IMG/VR virus record: IMGVR_UViG_3300024308_000302
Location: 226,158-290,157 of that record
Direction: 5' to 3' (one strand)
Source: a virus
DNA: 64,000 nt
Positions 49,509 through 57,445 of the stretch are shown here, piece after piece. The position numbers and the translations under genes were made by a program. The notes below the pieces were generated by a model. It saw only the letters and a program-made list of their open reading frames with translations, was not told where the DNA came from and did no database searches. The stretch's first letter is position 1. The number at the start of each line of letters is the position of its first letter.

Positions 49509-50087
49509 TTAAATACCATCAATAAGTAGTCTTGCTGCAAGGTTGTCATAAACAAATGAAGCTTTCAAATAGACAATGTTATTACCTACTGGGTTTACAC
49601 CAAAGACACAGTGAAAATAAGAAGCCAATACGTCATTGTTCAAGGTGACTTTGCCAGACAGATTGTCATAATCAGTAGATTCACTCATTTTTGTTCTGAT
49701 AATAGGGAACTTTAAATCCGCTCCATACTTTTTATCAAAACGCACTTTAACATCTTTCATAACAGTCATGCAATTTTCACCAGAAGCTGGATAAGCTTGC
49801 TCAACTACAATCTTACGCACATTGTCTTCATGAAATTCAACAGTGACAGCATTGCGAATAGTAACCTTTTGGAAAAAAAGACCCGGATCATATTCAAAAC
49901 CATCTTCACCCTTGAAACAATTTTTACCATCACATTTAAAACCATTTTCCTGCAGGGTACTAACTGTAGAATTGAAAGAAGTTCCTTTGTAAGAAAAATC
50001 ACGAATGCCCGGTTCTTGAGTAGCAAAAGCATTAGCTACAAAGAATGAGAATGCAAAAGCAACAACTGCAAAAATAGATTTTTTCAC
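49509..50087 (-). CDS. exported protein (192 aa)
   Basis: GTG start at 50087, chosen because AAGGA lies seven bases upstream and the product then begins with a perfect signal peptide, (M)KKSIFAVVAFAFSFFVANAFA, cleaved before TQEPG. The mature domain has four Cys, two closely spaced (CDGKNC), and strand-rich sequence (VRKIVVEQAYPASGENC; FGVNPVGNNIVYLKASFVYD). Periplasmic location expected. It begins 10 bp after the upstream 64-aa gene. Function unknown. Confidence 0.78.
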   Translation of the reverse strand: MKKSIFAVVAFAFSFFVANAFATQEPGIRDFSYKGTSFNSTVSTLQENGFKCDGKNCFKGEDGFEYDPGLFFQKVTIRNAVTVEFHEDNVRKIVVEQAYPASGENCMTVMKDVKVRFDKKYGADLKFPIIRTKMSESTDYDNLSGKVTLNNDVLASYFHCVFGVNPVGNNIVYLKASFVYDNLAARLLIDGI

Positions 50088-50097
50088 AATATTTTCC

Positions 50098-50292
50098 TTA
50101 TTCAACAAAACCGCCATGAGATTTTTGACCATAACTTTTAGAAACTTTTCTAAGAGCTTCTGAACGTTCCATTTCAAGATTACGTTTTTGGCTATCAGTA
50201 GAAGCATTTTTGACAGCATTATCAAAACGTTTGTTAACATCATCAATATCTTGACGAATTCGTGAATGACCACCACCTTCAAAAAATGCCAT
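50098..50292 (-). CDS. small basic/helical protein (64 aa)
   Basis: MAFFEGGGHSRIRQDIDDVN then a long Arg/Lys/Glu helix (QKRNLEMERSEALRKVSKSY) and a Gly/His end. AGGAGC RBS. Immediately upstream of the exported-protein gene, so both probably share a promoter. Function unknown. Confidence 0.7.
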   Translation of the reverse strand: MAFFEGGGHSRIRQDIDDVNKRFDNAVKNASTDSQKRNLEMERSEALRKVSKSYGQKSHGGFVE

Positions 50293-50337
50293 AACATGCT
50301 CCTATTATCAATATGCATAGATTATAACAAAATACAC

Positions 50338-51000
50338 TCAAACAATCAATGATTTATTACTGTATGCTTGAATAATAACTGGAACTCTTTCCTTGATATC
50401 ATTGCTTAATGGCATATTCTGAATATATCTGTAAATTTCTTGCGTGTTTTTTGCATATTTCATGAAGTCATCTGAAATACTTTTTGCAAGAACAGCAAAT
50501 TTATCCTGCTGTCTATTATAAAAAACAAAATCTATTTTCTCATTCATTTGAACATAATCTAAACCAAGATTTTGGTAAACAGTTGCAAGATATTGAATGT
50601 CATCATTATAAATATGACGTTTTCTAATAACAAGGCAGTCAGCCATTTCTTTCAAATCAGGCGGAAGAACCTTTATGATAGCTTGATAATAATTATGTTT
50701 GGCTTCATCCAATTGTGATTGTATTTCTGCATTATGAGCAATGGATGCCTTATTTTGAGCATGAATAACATTCAGCAACTTTGAAGTAGACGAAGTTACC
50801 AATGCCAAAAGTTCCTGACCTTCTGGTGATAAATGCTCACTGTTAACTTGTCTCAGCAATTCTAAAACGTTGTCTTTGGTGTAAGAATAATGTGGCTGAT
50901 AAGTCAATTCATTAACGATAGGTTTAAGTTTGGATTCAAAGAAAGCAACTTCACCTTCATAAATAAGATTAATAGCTTCAATTTGAGAATGATTTTTCAT
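50338..51000 (-). CDS. hypothetical helical protein (220 aa)
   Basis: MKNHSQIEAINLIYEGEVAF; predominantly helical, Gln/Lys/Leu-rich throughout (KASIAHNAEIQSQLDEAKHN) with no Cys cluster or membrane helix. RBS AAGGT. It follows the 76-aa membrane protein by 15 bp. Function unknown. Confidence 0.75.
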   Translation of the reverse strand: MKNHSQIEAINLIYEGEVAFFESKLKPIVNELTYQPHYSYTKDNVLELLRQVNSEHLSPEGQELLALVTSSTSKLLNVIHAQNKASIAHNAEIQSQLDEAKHNYYQAIIKVLPPDLKEMADCLVIRKRHIYNDDIQYLATVYQNLGLDYVQMNEKIDFVFYNRQQDKFAVLAKSISDDFMKYAKNTQEIYRYIQNMPLSNDIKERVPVIIQAYSNKSLIV

Positions 51001-51015
51001 TTATTTATAGATACC

Positions 51016-51246
51016 TTAATTTCTATTTAATCTGTTTTTTAACCAAAATTTACGGCAATTAAAATAATAATAAATAGCAAACATTAAAATAATAATACCA
51101 CCTAATGCATAGAGAAGTATAGGCAAAATGTCTCTTCTAGAAAACAATATATTCTTATAGATTAAATCGAATGTATTACAAAGAATAGTTCCAAATAATC
51201 CACAAAGATACCAACACAAAAGATTAACAACTAAAGCATTAGTCAT
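51016..51246 (-). CDS. small membrane protein (76 aa)
   Basis: Two hydrophobic helices: ALVVNLLCWYLCGLFGTILC (about 4-23) and ILPILLYALGGIIILMFAIY (about 41-60). The basic C-terminal tail RKFWLKNRLNRN suggests cytoplasmic ends. GGAG places the ATG at 51246. Function unknown. Confidence 0.74.
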   Translation of the reverse strand: MTNALVVNLLCWYLCGLFGTILCNTFDLIYKNILFSRRDILPILLYALGGIIILMFAIYYYFNCRKFWLKNRLNRN

Positions 51247-51261
51247 ATTATTCTCCAAGAA

Positions 51262-51285
51262 AAAGGCTAACTCAAGTTAGCCTTT
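51262..51285 (-). terminator. hairpin terminator
   Basis: AAAGGCTAAC-TTGA-GTTAGCCTTT, T-rich on the minus strand, after the 60-aa gene. Confidence 0.7.
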
Positions 51286-51290
51286 AGTGG

Positions 51291-51473
51291 TTACACGTTA
51301 ACAGCAGCTTGTTCAAGGCGATACATTGCCAAAGCATGTGCCCGCAGGAGCTTCATTCCTACTGGTGTTACCTTTACTTCTTTATGATGCGGGAAGTAAA
51401 CAGAAGGATTGTCCAGACGTTCCTGAACAAAATTGGCTACGTAATCGTTAAGACTAACAGTTTTTTTTGACAT
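51291..51473 (-). CDS. small hypothetical protein (60 aa)
   Basis: MSKKTVSLNDYVANFVQERL; two helices separated by YFPHHKEVKVTPVGMKLLRA. AGAGGTG RBS. Lies 33 bp downstream of the 224-aa gene. Function unknown. Confidence 0.7.
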   Translation of the reverse strand: MSKKTVSLNDYVANFVQERLDNPSVYFPHHKEVKVTPVGMKLLRAHALAMYRLEQAAVNV

Positions 51474-51506
51474 ATGACACCTCTTTTAGTTAATTAAATT
51501 TAGGAA

Positions 51507-52181
51507 TCAAGCAACTTTTTTATTGGCTGCTTGATTTTGTTTCTTTAGCGAGTAAGCCATTGAAGTACCAAGCTTAATCAGTTTGCCAGTTTCAGTGCGA
51601 GTAATAATACTGACAATGCTGTCTTGTTCAATTCGACGACGCTTACGTTCTGCTTCAATTTTTTGTTTAATATCTTTAGCTTTACTGATTTGAGAAACTT
51701 CACCAGCAAAATCAGCATTACGCAGAGTCAAACATGGAATCTCAAACTTTTCTTCACCTTGCTCAACCACAAACATCAATTTGAGATCACTGGTGGTTTT
51801 TGGAGCTTTCTTAACTTCTGGGAACAAATCAATCCAACTAATTCGGCGTTGAACAATTTTGTTGAATTCTACAACAGTTTTCTTTTTAATGGCCTCTTCA
51901 ACATGAGGATCAATAACAAAACGGTTATTATAGTCACTGTAAAGAACAGTAACAATTTCTTTATTACGTTCATCAAAGATGATAACCAAAGAATAATTAT
52001 CAGGAGTAGAATGAATAACACAATGAGAGCGGTGTTTATCCTGACCTACTGGAACATACAAGCCTTTTCGCAACAGAATAATAACATCACTGCGAGTAAG
52101 AGAGCTTCGTTCTTTCAATTGTGCCGTAGCATGTTCACTGAAAAAGAAGCCATCTTTTTTAGGGGCGGTAACAACAGTCAT
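51507..52181 (-). CDS. DUF4258/RelE-fold-like protein (224 aa)
   Basis: GGAGG gives the ATG at 52181. The N-terminal ~75 residues (FFFSEHATAQLKERS, then a helix SDVIILLRKGLYVP and strands NYSLVIIFDER and EIVTVLY) match the layout of DUF4258-like domains of the RelE fold: [FY]-x-x-HA-x-x-[RQ]-x-x-x-R, a helix, then strands. Such domains include RNase toxins and also inert relatives. The C-terminal half is basic with EAERKRRRIEQD. No antitoxin neighbour is evident, so toxin activity is not claimed. Confidence 0.55.
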   Translation of the reverse strand: MTVVTAPKKDGFFFSEHATAQLKERSSLTRSDVIILLRKGLYVPVGQDKHRSHCVIHSTPDNYSLVIIFDERNKEIVTVLYSDYNNRFVIDPHVEEAIKKKTVVEFNKIVQRRISWIDLFPEVKKAPKTTSDLKLMFVVEQGEEKFEIPCLTLRNADFAGEVSQISKAKDIKQKIEAERKRRRIEQDSIVSIITRTETGKLIKLGTSMAYSLKKQNQAANKKVA

Positions 52182-52238
52182 ACAGTCCTCCAATTTTATT
52201 CACTTCATCATATTAGGAGTCAATTCTAACACAAAATA

Positions 52239-52266
52239 TTGCAGTAAACAAGCTGAAGTGTATAAT
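52239..52266 (+). promoter_or_regulatory. promoter of the ASCH gene
   Basis: TTGCAG, 16-bp spacer, TATAAT, 18 bp before the start codon. Confidence 0.65.
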
Positions 52267-52284
52267 GGCCAAAAGGAGAAAATA

Positions 52285-52638
52285 ATGGAAAAACCACAAA
52301 AAGGCTTGATCATAAAAAAACAATGGCTTGATTTGATTCTATCAGGAAAAAAGATAATAGAAATTAGAAGTTCTCATACCAAAGTGAGAGGAAAGATTGC
52401 TTTAATAGAAAGTGGCAGTGGCCATATTATAGGTGAATGTGAAATTGTTGACAGCACCTACCTTGACACAGAAGAAAAATTGAATCAAGCAATGATTGAT
52501 GGTTGTGTTTCAAAAGACGTGGCACTCATTAGTTATTATAAGAAACCACATGCATGGCACATTAAAAATGCAATTAGATATGCATCACCAATTCCATATA
52601 ATCACCCTAAAGGTGCAGTTATATGGGTAAATATTTAA
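52285..52638 (+). CDS. ASCH-domain protein (117 aa)
   Basis: AAGGAG fixes the ATG at 52285. Residues ~6-60 carry the ASCH signature: LIIKKQWLDLILSGKKIIEI, then R-S, RGKIALIESGSGHIIGECEI. The remaining strands (KPHAWHIKNAIRY) close the small beta-barrel. ASCH domains bind RNA or modified nucleosides, and some hydrolyse N4-acetylcytidine. Plus-strand single-gene unit with promoter and terminator. No signal peptide. Confidence 0.82.
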   Translation: MEKPQKGLIIKKQWLDLILSGKKIIEIRSSHTKVRGKIALIESGSGHIIGECEIVDSTYLDTEEKLNQAMIDGCVSKDVALISYYKKPHAWHIKNAIRYASPIPYNHPKGAVIWVNI

Positions 52639-52648
52639 ACACTAAAAA

Positions 52649-52664
52649 AGGCCCCGAAGGGCCT
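52649..52664. terminator. bidirectional hairpin terminator
   Basis: AGGCCC-CGAA-GGGCCT between convergent genes. Confidence 0.8.
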
Positions 52665-52669
52665 CTTAT

Positions 52670-53218
52670 TCAAGCTACTACTTTTTCTGTCTGGCCGTAA
52701 AGCATGGCACCTTCAATGGATTTTTCAATCCATTTTTTGTTTTTGCGGATAATAATGTCATTAATCAGGTCAATGTCATCAGTTACAGTAGCCAGCAAGC
52801 GAGCCACATTAGTCAGAGCAGTAAAAATGGTGGCTACAGTATCATCATCGCTCATGAAGCCTTTGTAAGAACTGGCAGCAATCTTTTGGTTCTTCTGAAT
52901 AGCGTCAGACATTTTGCCAGTGCTAATCAAATATTTAGTCATCAGCATATCAGTGCTCATGTCTTTATCAGCAAAGTATGCCATGTTAACTACTTTTTCA
53001 GCTTCAAACAAGGAAGTGTGCTTAATAACATAAGCGATAGAAGACACTACAAGAATGTTATCTACAGCTTCTTCAATGGTTTCTTGAAGATCATTTTTTT
53101 CTACGTGAGCTTCCAACAGTTCACTTTGTTCTTCTGCAAGTTTAGTGACACGCTGGAAGATATCTTTCTTGTCGTAACTCATGGATTCTGCGATTTTAGT
53201 GATTTGCAGATTGATCAT
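52670..53218 (-). CDS. MazG-like NTP pyrophosphohydrolase-related protein (182 aa)
   Basis: Residues ~20-60 read FQRVTKLAEEQSELLEA, then ETIEEAVDNILVVSS, the E-E-x-x-E and E-x-x-D metal-binding pattern of all-alpha NTP pyrophosphatases. The second half (ALTNVARLLATVTDDIDLIN) is helical and could be the pairing half of the bundle. Such phage proteins hydrolyse (d)NTPs or alarmone-type signals. GGAG RBS. Gene is higher in GC than its neighbours. Confidence 0.72.
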   Translation of the reverse strand: MINLQITKIAESMSYDKKDIFQRVTKLAEEQSELLEAHVEKNDLQETIEEAVDNILVVSSIAYVIKHTSLFEAEKVVNMAYFADKDMSTDMLMTKYLISTGKMSDAIQKNQKIAASSYKGFMSDDDTVATIFTALTNVARLLATVTDDIDLINDIIIRKNKKWIEKSIEGAMLYGQTEKVVA

Positions 53219-53365
53219 GGTTTTTTGCTCCGATTTATGTGATTAATGAGTTTATACTAACAAAATTCTTTTTGTAGGTCAAATACAATCCAAATCATCA
53301 TTTGACGAAGAGAAGTATAACATATCCCAATAAAATTGACAAGAAAAAAGCCCATCTATGAGCTT

Positions 53366-53878
53366 TCAATCGTATCTTGTTGCAGTGACAATTTGCGTGT
53401 TGGCTATGTATTTTAAACTTTTTCTGATATTATCATTAAAATTATGGTAGTCATATTCATTGATAACTACAATGATATTTTGATTAACATCTTCCATAAT
53501 TTTTTCTGGGTAATTAACGGCCCCATCAGTCAAATTAATAATACAATCGGCATTAAAATTTGAAGATATATTATATTCATAAACAGCTTCTAAATTCGAG
53601 CCACCTCTACCATAATGAGAAGAGAAAACATGATCACTATAAAGTGGTAAGTCAAGAATATTTTTGTTATCGAATGAAAGCTCCTTAAACAAACATGTAT
53701 CCCAGCCAAATGCTTTTAAAACAACATCCTTATACATCAGTTGCCCAGTTAATTGGGAAAGATAAAAGCGATACATTTGCCTAAAAAATGGGTCAGAAGC
53801 AATAGATCCAGAAAAATCCAAACCAACAATAATTTTTACTGGTCCATCTTTTTGAATTGCGGGAAGATTTTCAAACAT
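53366..53878 (-). CDS. vWA-domain protein, DUF2201-like (170 aa)
   Basis: MIDAS metal site: VKIIVGLDFSGSIASDPFFR (D21-x-S23-x-S25), the Thr position served by GRGGSNL (90-96), and the acidic strand end NLTDGAV (TDG 117-119). Length fits a single vWA domain; it resembles the C-terminal vWA of DUF2201 proteins that pair with MoxR ATPases. A degenerate MoxR-like protein lies at 21748, 31 kb away. Possible chaperone or adaptor role. GAGGA RBS. Confidence 0.78.
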   Translation of the reverse strand: MFENLPAIQKDGPVKIIVGLDFSGSIASDPFFRQMYRFYLSQLTGQLMYKDVVLKAFGWDTCLFKELSFDNKNILDLPLYSDHVFSSHYGRGGSNLEAVYEYNISSNFNADCIINLTDGAVNYPEKIMEDVNQNIIVVINEYDYHNFNDNIRKSLKYIANTQIVTATRYD

Positions 53879-53903
53879 GATTTAATCCTCAAATGAAAAT
53901 AAG

Positions 53904-54362
53904 TTATTCATATTCAGCGATAATAGCCAAAGCAGTTTTTCGATGTTGATCTAAAGATGAAAGACGATCAGTCTTATGCTGATGGTAATATTTCAAGAAA
54001 CTATCTGGATCTGGGTATCGTTCATCTTTAACATTACGTTCACCATGCCTTGGTGCAGAAGGGTCATATTTAATCCAGAGTTGCCATGCAGTTGTTGAAC
54101 CGTCAATCAAATAGGAACGAGTTTTAACCCAAGTTTCAGGACAAGGGTTATTCAAAAAACACAAAAAGACATTTTTAACAGATTTGCTTACTCCACCAAA
54201 AAAGTTATGCATACCAGAAAGAACGCCTTTGTTATCTTTTTCGAATGATTGCAAAGCCGACTGATATTGATCGTCAAAATAGCGGTAGCATTCGACTGCT
54301 GCCGCATATTTTTCATCTTTAGGTTTAAGCTTTTTGGGAAAAGCAAGAATAGTTGCAGTCAT
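53904..54362 (-). CDS. hypothetical protein (152 aa)
   Basis: MTATILAFPKKLKPKDEKYA; helical protein with Trp/His-rich centre (TTAWQLWIKYDPSAPRHGER). The ATG lies 1 bp after the stop of the 56-aa gene, so translation is coupled; no strong RBS of its own. Function unknown. Confidence 0.72.
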   Translation of the reverse strand: MTATILAFPKKLKPKDEKYAAAVECYRYFDDQYQSALQSFEKDNKGVLSGMHNFFGGVSKSVKNVFLCFLNNPCPETWVKTRSYLIDGSTTAWQLWIKYDPSAPRHGERNVKDERYPDPDSFLKYYHQHKTDRLSSLDQHRKTALAIIAEYE

Positions 54363-54363
54363 C

Positions 54364-54534
54364 TTATTCGCTCATTTCACGGTTGATTTCAGCAGTGAAG
54401 AACTTTTTCAGACGACGACGAACAAGGCGAGTCAATTTTGATTTGGTTTTGCCGTGAAACTCGTTGCAGCAAGAGCATTTACGACCACCCGGACCAAGTT
54501 TTTCGAAACGGCAAGCAAAGTTTGGTGTGAACAT
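54364..54534 (-). CDS. small basic Cys-motif protein (56 aa)
   Basis: MFTPNFACRFEKLGPGGRKC then SCCNEFHGKTKSK and a very basic helix (LTRLVRRRLKKFFTAEI). The C-x-C-C cluster and Arg/Lys run suggest RNA or DNA binding. Strong promoter at 54567-54595. Directly coupled to the 152-aa gene. Not previously obvious because it is short; composition and promoter support it. Confidence 0.68.
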   Translation of the reverse strand: MFTPNFACRFEKLGPGGRKCSCCNEFHGKTKSKLTRLVRRRLKKFFTAEINREMSE

Positions 54535-54566
54535 AAGAACAATCCTTTTACTGTTTAATTGAAAGA

Positions 54567-54595
54567 ATTATAGCATGATGATGCTAACCATGCAA
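54567..54595 (-). promoter_or_regulatory. sigma70-like promoter
   Basis: Minus-strand TTGCAT, 17-bp spacer, TATAAT with TGC extension, 33 bp before the 56-aa gene. Confidence 0.75.
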
Positions 54596-54602
54596 CATTT
54601 TT

Positions 54603-55322
54603 TTAGATAGACATCATTTCTACCAAAAGTAATGAGGATTTTGTTTTCCTAACCAAATCATATTTTTCTTTAAGATATAGGTCATAAAAACATTTTTCAA
54701 AAGAAAAATGAGGATCTTTATTAATTGAAACATTCTTTTTTAAATGATCAGGTATATCATTAGAATCATTTTTATTAATCGGCATTAAATATTGCACATT
54801 GAACTTGTTGTTAGAAGTATTAAGATTCACCCAAATCAAGCGTCTGTTTAGCTCAAGATCCCACTTATATTTAATAACATTGTCTCTTAATCTTATAGTA
54901 ATAGAAAGTCCATCATAAAATAAAGCTTCAATGTTATTATTATACTCTTCACAACCTACATAATTTGTTGAGATCTCTTTTTCAAGTTTAAACTTTTTGA
55001 TATTTTCAAGAAAGGCATTTTTTATACTGCCATCATTATGAATGAAATGAGATGAAACGTCTGGTGTGATGTCAAAAATCTCCAACTCATTATCAAGACA
55101 ATATCGTACAATAAAGTCAAAGTTATATTGAGTAGTTATAGAAAATTCGAGAGCAGTAGGACCATTAGATGACGATGTACCATACTTAGGATTAACCCTA
55201 ATATCTAAAATGATTAAATCAGAATTAAAAACTAAAGATAATTTTGATTTAATCCAATACTTTTTATCATCATCACTGACAGTCCAAGATGCTTGGTTAA
55301 GTTTTTTTTGTATCTTATCCAT
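54603..55322 (-). CDS. C-terminal MxxI family protein (239 aa)
   Basis: Ends LLVEMMSI. Short type: KIQKKLNQASWTVSDDDKKY start, strand-rich centre (GPTALEFSITTQYNFDFIVR) and a helical end FEKCFYDLYLKEKYDLVRKT matching the family's C-terminal block. GAGGT RBS. Followed at once by the promoter of the 56-aa gene. Function unknown. Confidence 0.8.
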   Translation of the reverse strand: MDKIQKKLNQASWTVSDDDKKYWIKSKLSLVFNSDLIILDIRVNPKYGTSSSNGPTALEFSITTQYNFDFIVRYCLDNELEIFDITPDVSSHFIHNDGSIKNAFLENIKKFKLEKEISTNYVGCEEYNNNIEALFYDGLSITIRLRDNVIKYKWDLELNRRLIWVNLNTSNNKFNVQYLMPINKNDSNDIPDHLKKNVSINKDPHFSFEKCFYDLYLKEKYDLVRKTKSSLLLVEMMSI

Positions 55323-55345
55323 CTTGGATATACCTCATTATTAAA

Positions 55346-55534
55346 CTAATTAATATATTTAAAATAAATTGCACAAACAAATATTACAATACCAACTAAA
55401 CTTTGAATAATATTGGAAACTTTATACTCAGAACCAGTACGATCACCAGAACCTAAAAGATTCAATACACCGCCAATGAATAATGCAAAACCTATAAAAA
55501 GAACAGCAACAAAACCTATCCATTGAAAAAGCAT
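55346..55534 (-). CDS. small membrane protein (62 aa)
   Basis: Two membrane helices: IGFVAVLFIGFALFIGGVLN (about 6-25) and IIQSLVGIVIFVCAIYFKYI (about 42-61), joined by a polar loop GSGDRTGSEYK. GAGGT RBS. Lies 23 bp upstream of a family gene. Function unknown. Confidence 0.74.
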   Translation of the reverse strand: MLFQWIGFVAVLFIGFALFIGGVLNLLGSGDRTGSEYKVSNIIQSLVGIVIFVCAIYFKYIN

Positions 55535-55564
55535 AATAGAAACCTCAACTTAAAGAAAAGATGG

Positions 55565-55876
55565 TTAGCCAACAAACTTCCAATTGTCATCAACAACAAT
55601 AGTGCAATCACGACCACTTTTCTTGATCGCTTGTTCAAACAAATAGGACAATGTACCCGGACTTGAGAAATCTGGGAGATTCAACCCATGACAGCCGGGA
55701 TGAAAATCACCATAACGACCAAGCATAACAGATTTGCCATTCACCAAGACTTCTGCCATATGAAATGAACTGGTGACATGACTACGCTCAGTAACAACGT
55801 TACGATCTTTAAGTGGAATTTTGTGATCTTTCATAAACTGGATTACAGAGTTAGATTTATCAGTATCAATTTTCAT
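55565..55876 (-). CDS. hypothetical protein (103 aa)
   Basis: MKIDTDKSNSVIQFMKDHKI start with GGAG upstream. His/Gly-rich middle (GRYGDFHPGCHGLNLPDFSS) and a strand-ending C terminus (CTIVVDDNWKFVG). Soluble; no family recognised. Confidence 0.7.
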   Translation of the reverse strand: MKIDTDKSNSVIQFMKDHKIPLKDRNVVTERSHVTSSFHMAEVLVNGKSVMLGRYGDFHPGCHGLNLPDFSSPGTLSYLFEQAIKKSGRDCTIVVDDNWKFVG

Positions 55877-55935
55877 AGTATTCTCCATAAATTTTGTTAA
55901 TTATAGCATTTATTGAATAAAAAAACAACAATGTA

Positions 55936-56898
55936 TTAAAGCATAAGCATATCTATAAGCAACAAACGATTATTAAATTCAGAAGAATTAAAATCATAAG
56001 CAGAAGGAATACAGAACTCAGGAAAAGTTAATTTCAATTCTTCATCAGAGTCTAATACAAGGTGTAATTTTATTAATTGTCCAATATCAGTCAAGCAAAG
56101 ATCTTTAACAGGTAATTTAACTGATTTAGAAAAATTACTGTTACAGAAGAATGTACAAATATTATCAGTAATGGCACCACAGGTATCATACATATTAGTT
56201 ACTATTACAAAAATCTCCTTTTTACGAGAATCTGAAGTCTCATAATATAGAGATGGTGAAGTGGATTGAAATTTTACTTTTGTAAGATGCAAAGAATGAT
56301 CAAAAGCAAATGAAACTGTACTACTAATTTGCCCAAATGAAATATTTTCATTAATCATATTAATTTTTACTTGAATTGATTCCACATTTTTAGTTAAAAA
56401 ATTAGAAACATCATCATCAATATAAGGATAATACGATTTATTATCAATAACCTTATCTACACTATTTACGTCATAAGTGTAATCTTTTAAAAATTTATGA
56501 ATTTGTTTTTTCATCAAATAATGAGTTTCTTCACCTGAAATTTCATAACTATCCTTCGATTTATATACATTCAAATTAGGAGTTATAACAATATTCAATA
56601 ACTCATCACCAACATCATCTGAAAGTGAATAACTTAAATGTACATGACTGAATGAAAGATCATCATTAAAAATAGCCCAAAGGACAGTATGAGCATTGCT
56701 GAAGAAATTAAGTACAGGTTGAAAATCAACAGGTAGAGGAATATCAGGATTAATAATTTTCAATGAATGCTTATCCAGATAAACTGATTCTCGTTCATTA
56801 ATAAAGCAAGCAGCACTGGACAGGACTTTAAGAACAGCAATATCAGATGCTTTCAAATGTAATAAAATACGTTCAATTATTTCAAATGTTGCTTCCAT
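55936..56898 (-). CDS. C-terminal MxxI family protein (320 aa)
   Basis: Ends LLIDMLML, the most hydrophobic ending of the set. The N-terminal helix ATFEIIERILLHLKASDIAV is followed by Ser/Val/Asp-rich strands. GGGC a few bases before the ATG is a weak RBS. Function unknown. Confidence 0.78.
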   Translation of the reverse strand: MEATFEIIERILLHLKASDIAVLKVLSSAACFINERESVYLDKHSLKIINPDIPLPVDFQPVLNFFSNAHTVLWAIFNDDLSFSHVHLSYSLSDDVGDELLNIVITPNLNVYKSKDSYEISGEETHYLMKKQIHKFLKDYTYDVNSVDKVIDNKSYYPYIDDDVSNFLTKNVESIQVKINMINENISFGQISSTVSFAFDHSLHLTKVKFQSTSPSLYYETSDSRKKEIFVIVTNMYDTCGAITDNICTFFCNSNFSKSVKLPVKDLCLTDIGQLIKLHLVLDSDEELKLTFPEFCIPSAYDFNSSEFNNRLLLIDMLML

Positions 56899-56964
56899 TT
56901 ATTATGCCCATATATAAAATAAAGCTACATTCTATCAAATTGAATGTTAAATAACAAGAAACAT

Positions 56965-56992
56965 TTGAAAGATTTAAAAAAATATGTAAAAT
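56965..56992 (+). promoter_or_regulatory. promoter of the PH-domain gene
   Basis: TTGAAA, 16-bp spacer, TAAAAT, 27 bp upstream of the start. Confidence 0.62.
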
Positions 56993-57019
56993 AAAGATAG
57001 AAAATACAGGAGAACTTAA

Positions 57020-57427
57020 ATGAGTTACATTGATGACAATTTAATGGACGGGGAAAGAGTTGAATACAGAGCAGAATTAAGCAACTGGGCATTCTTTTCA
57101 AGTATAGCCATCAGCATTATATTAATACCAGTAATAGTTGGATTAATTGGGTTATTTATAATTCATATAGTGAAGAAAAGCACTGAAATAGCAGTAACAA
57201 ACAAACGTCTTATCTATAAGAAAGGTTTCATTCAAAGAGATACTGTTGAATTGAATATAAAAAAAATAGAATCAATGCAAGTTGAACAAACGATAATTGG
57301 AAGAATTTTCAATTATGGTACATTAATTGTATCTGGTACTGGTAGTTCACATGCACCAATAAAGTATATTAGAGATCCAATGAAGTTGAGAACTGAAATA
57401 TCATCAGTAATCGACAAAACAATATAA
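57020..57427 (+). CDS. bacterial PH (bPH2/YdbS-like) membrane protein (135 aa)
   Basis: Residues ~23-52 form a membrane hairpin (FFSSIAISIILIPVIVGLIG and following). The bPH2 core comes next: EIAVTNKRLIYKKGFIQRDT, the helix-strand motif INLxKIESMQVEQ-like (LNIKKIESMQVEQTIIGRIF) and YGTLIVSGTGSSHAPI, ending in an amphipathic helix. The fold is that of small bacterial PH proteins of the YdbS/YdbT type, membrane-associated, role unknown. GGAG RBS. Plus-strand cassette with promoter and terminator. Confidence 0.86.
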   Translation: MSYIDDNLMDGERVEYRAELSNWAFFSSIAISIILIPVIVGLIGLFIIHIVKKSTEIAVTNKRLIYKKGFIQRDTVELNIKKIESMQVEQTIIGRIFNYGTLIVSGTGSSHAPIKYIRDPMKLRTEISSVIDKTI

Positions 57428-57445
57428 AAGGCTCCGAAGAGCCTT
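57428..57445. terminator. bidirectional hairpin terminator
   Basis: AAGGCTC-CGAA-GAGCCTT between convergent genes. Confidence 0.8.

Noticed and set aside
49805-50318. Upstream extension of the 192-aa exported protein
   Set aside because: The extension overlaps the 64-aa gene in another frame and lacks an RBS; the GTG at 50087 gives a perfect signal peptide.
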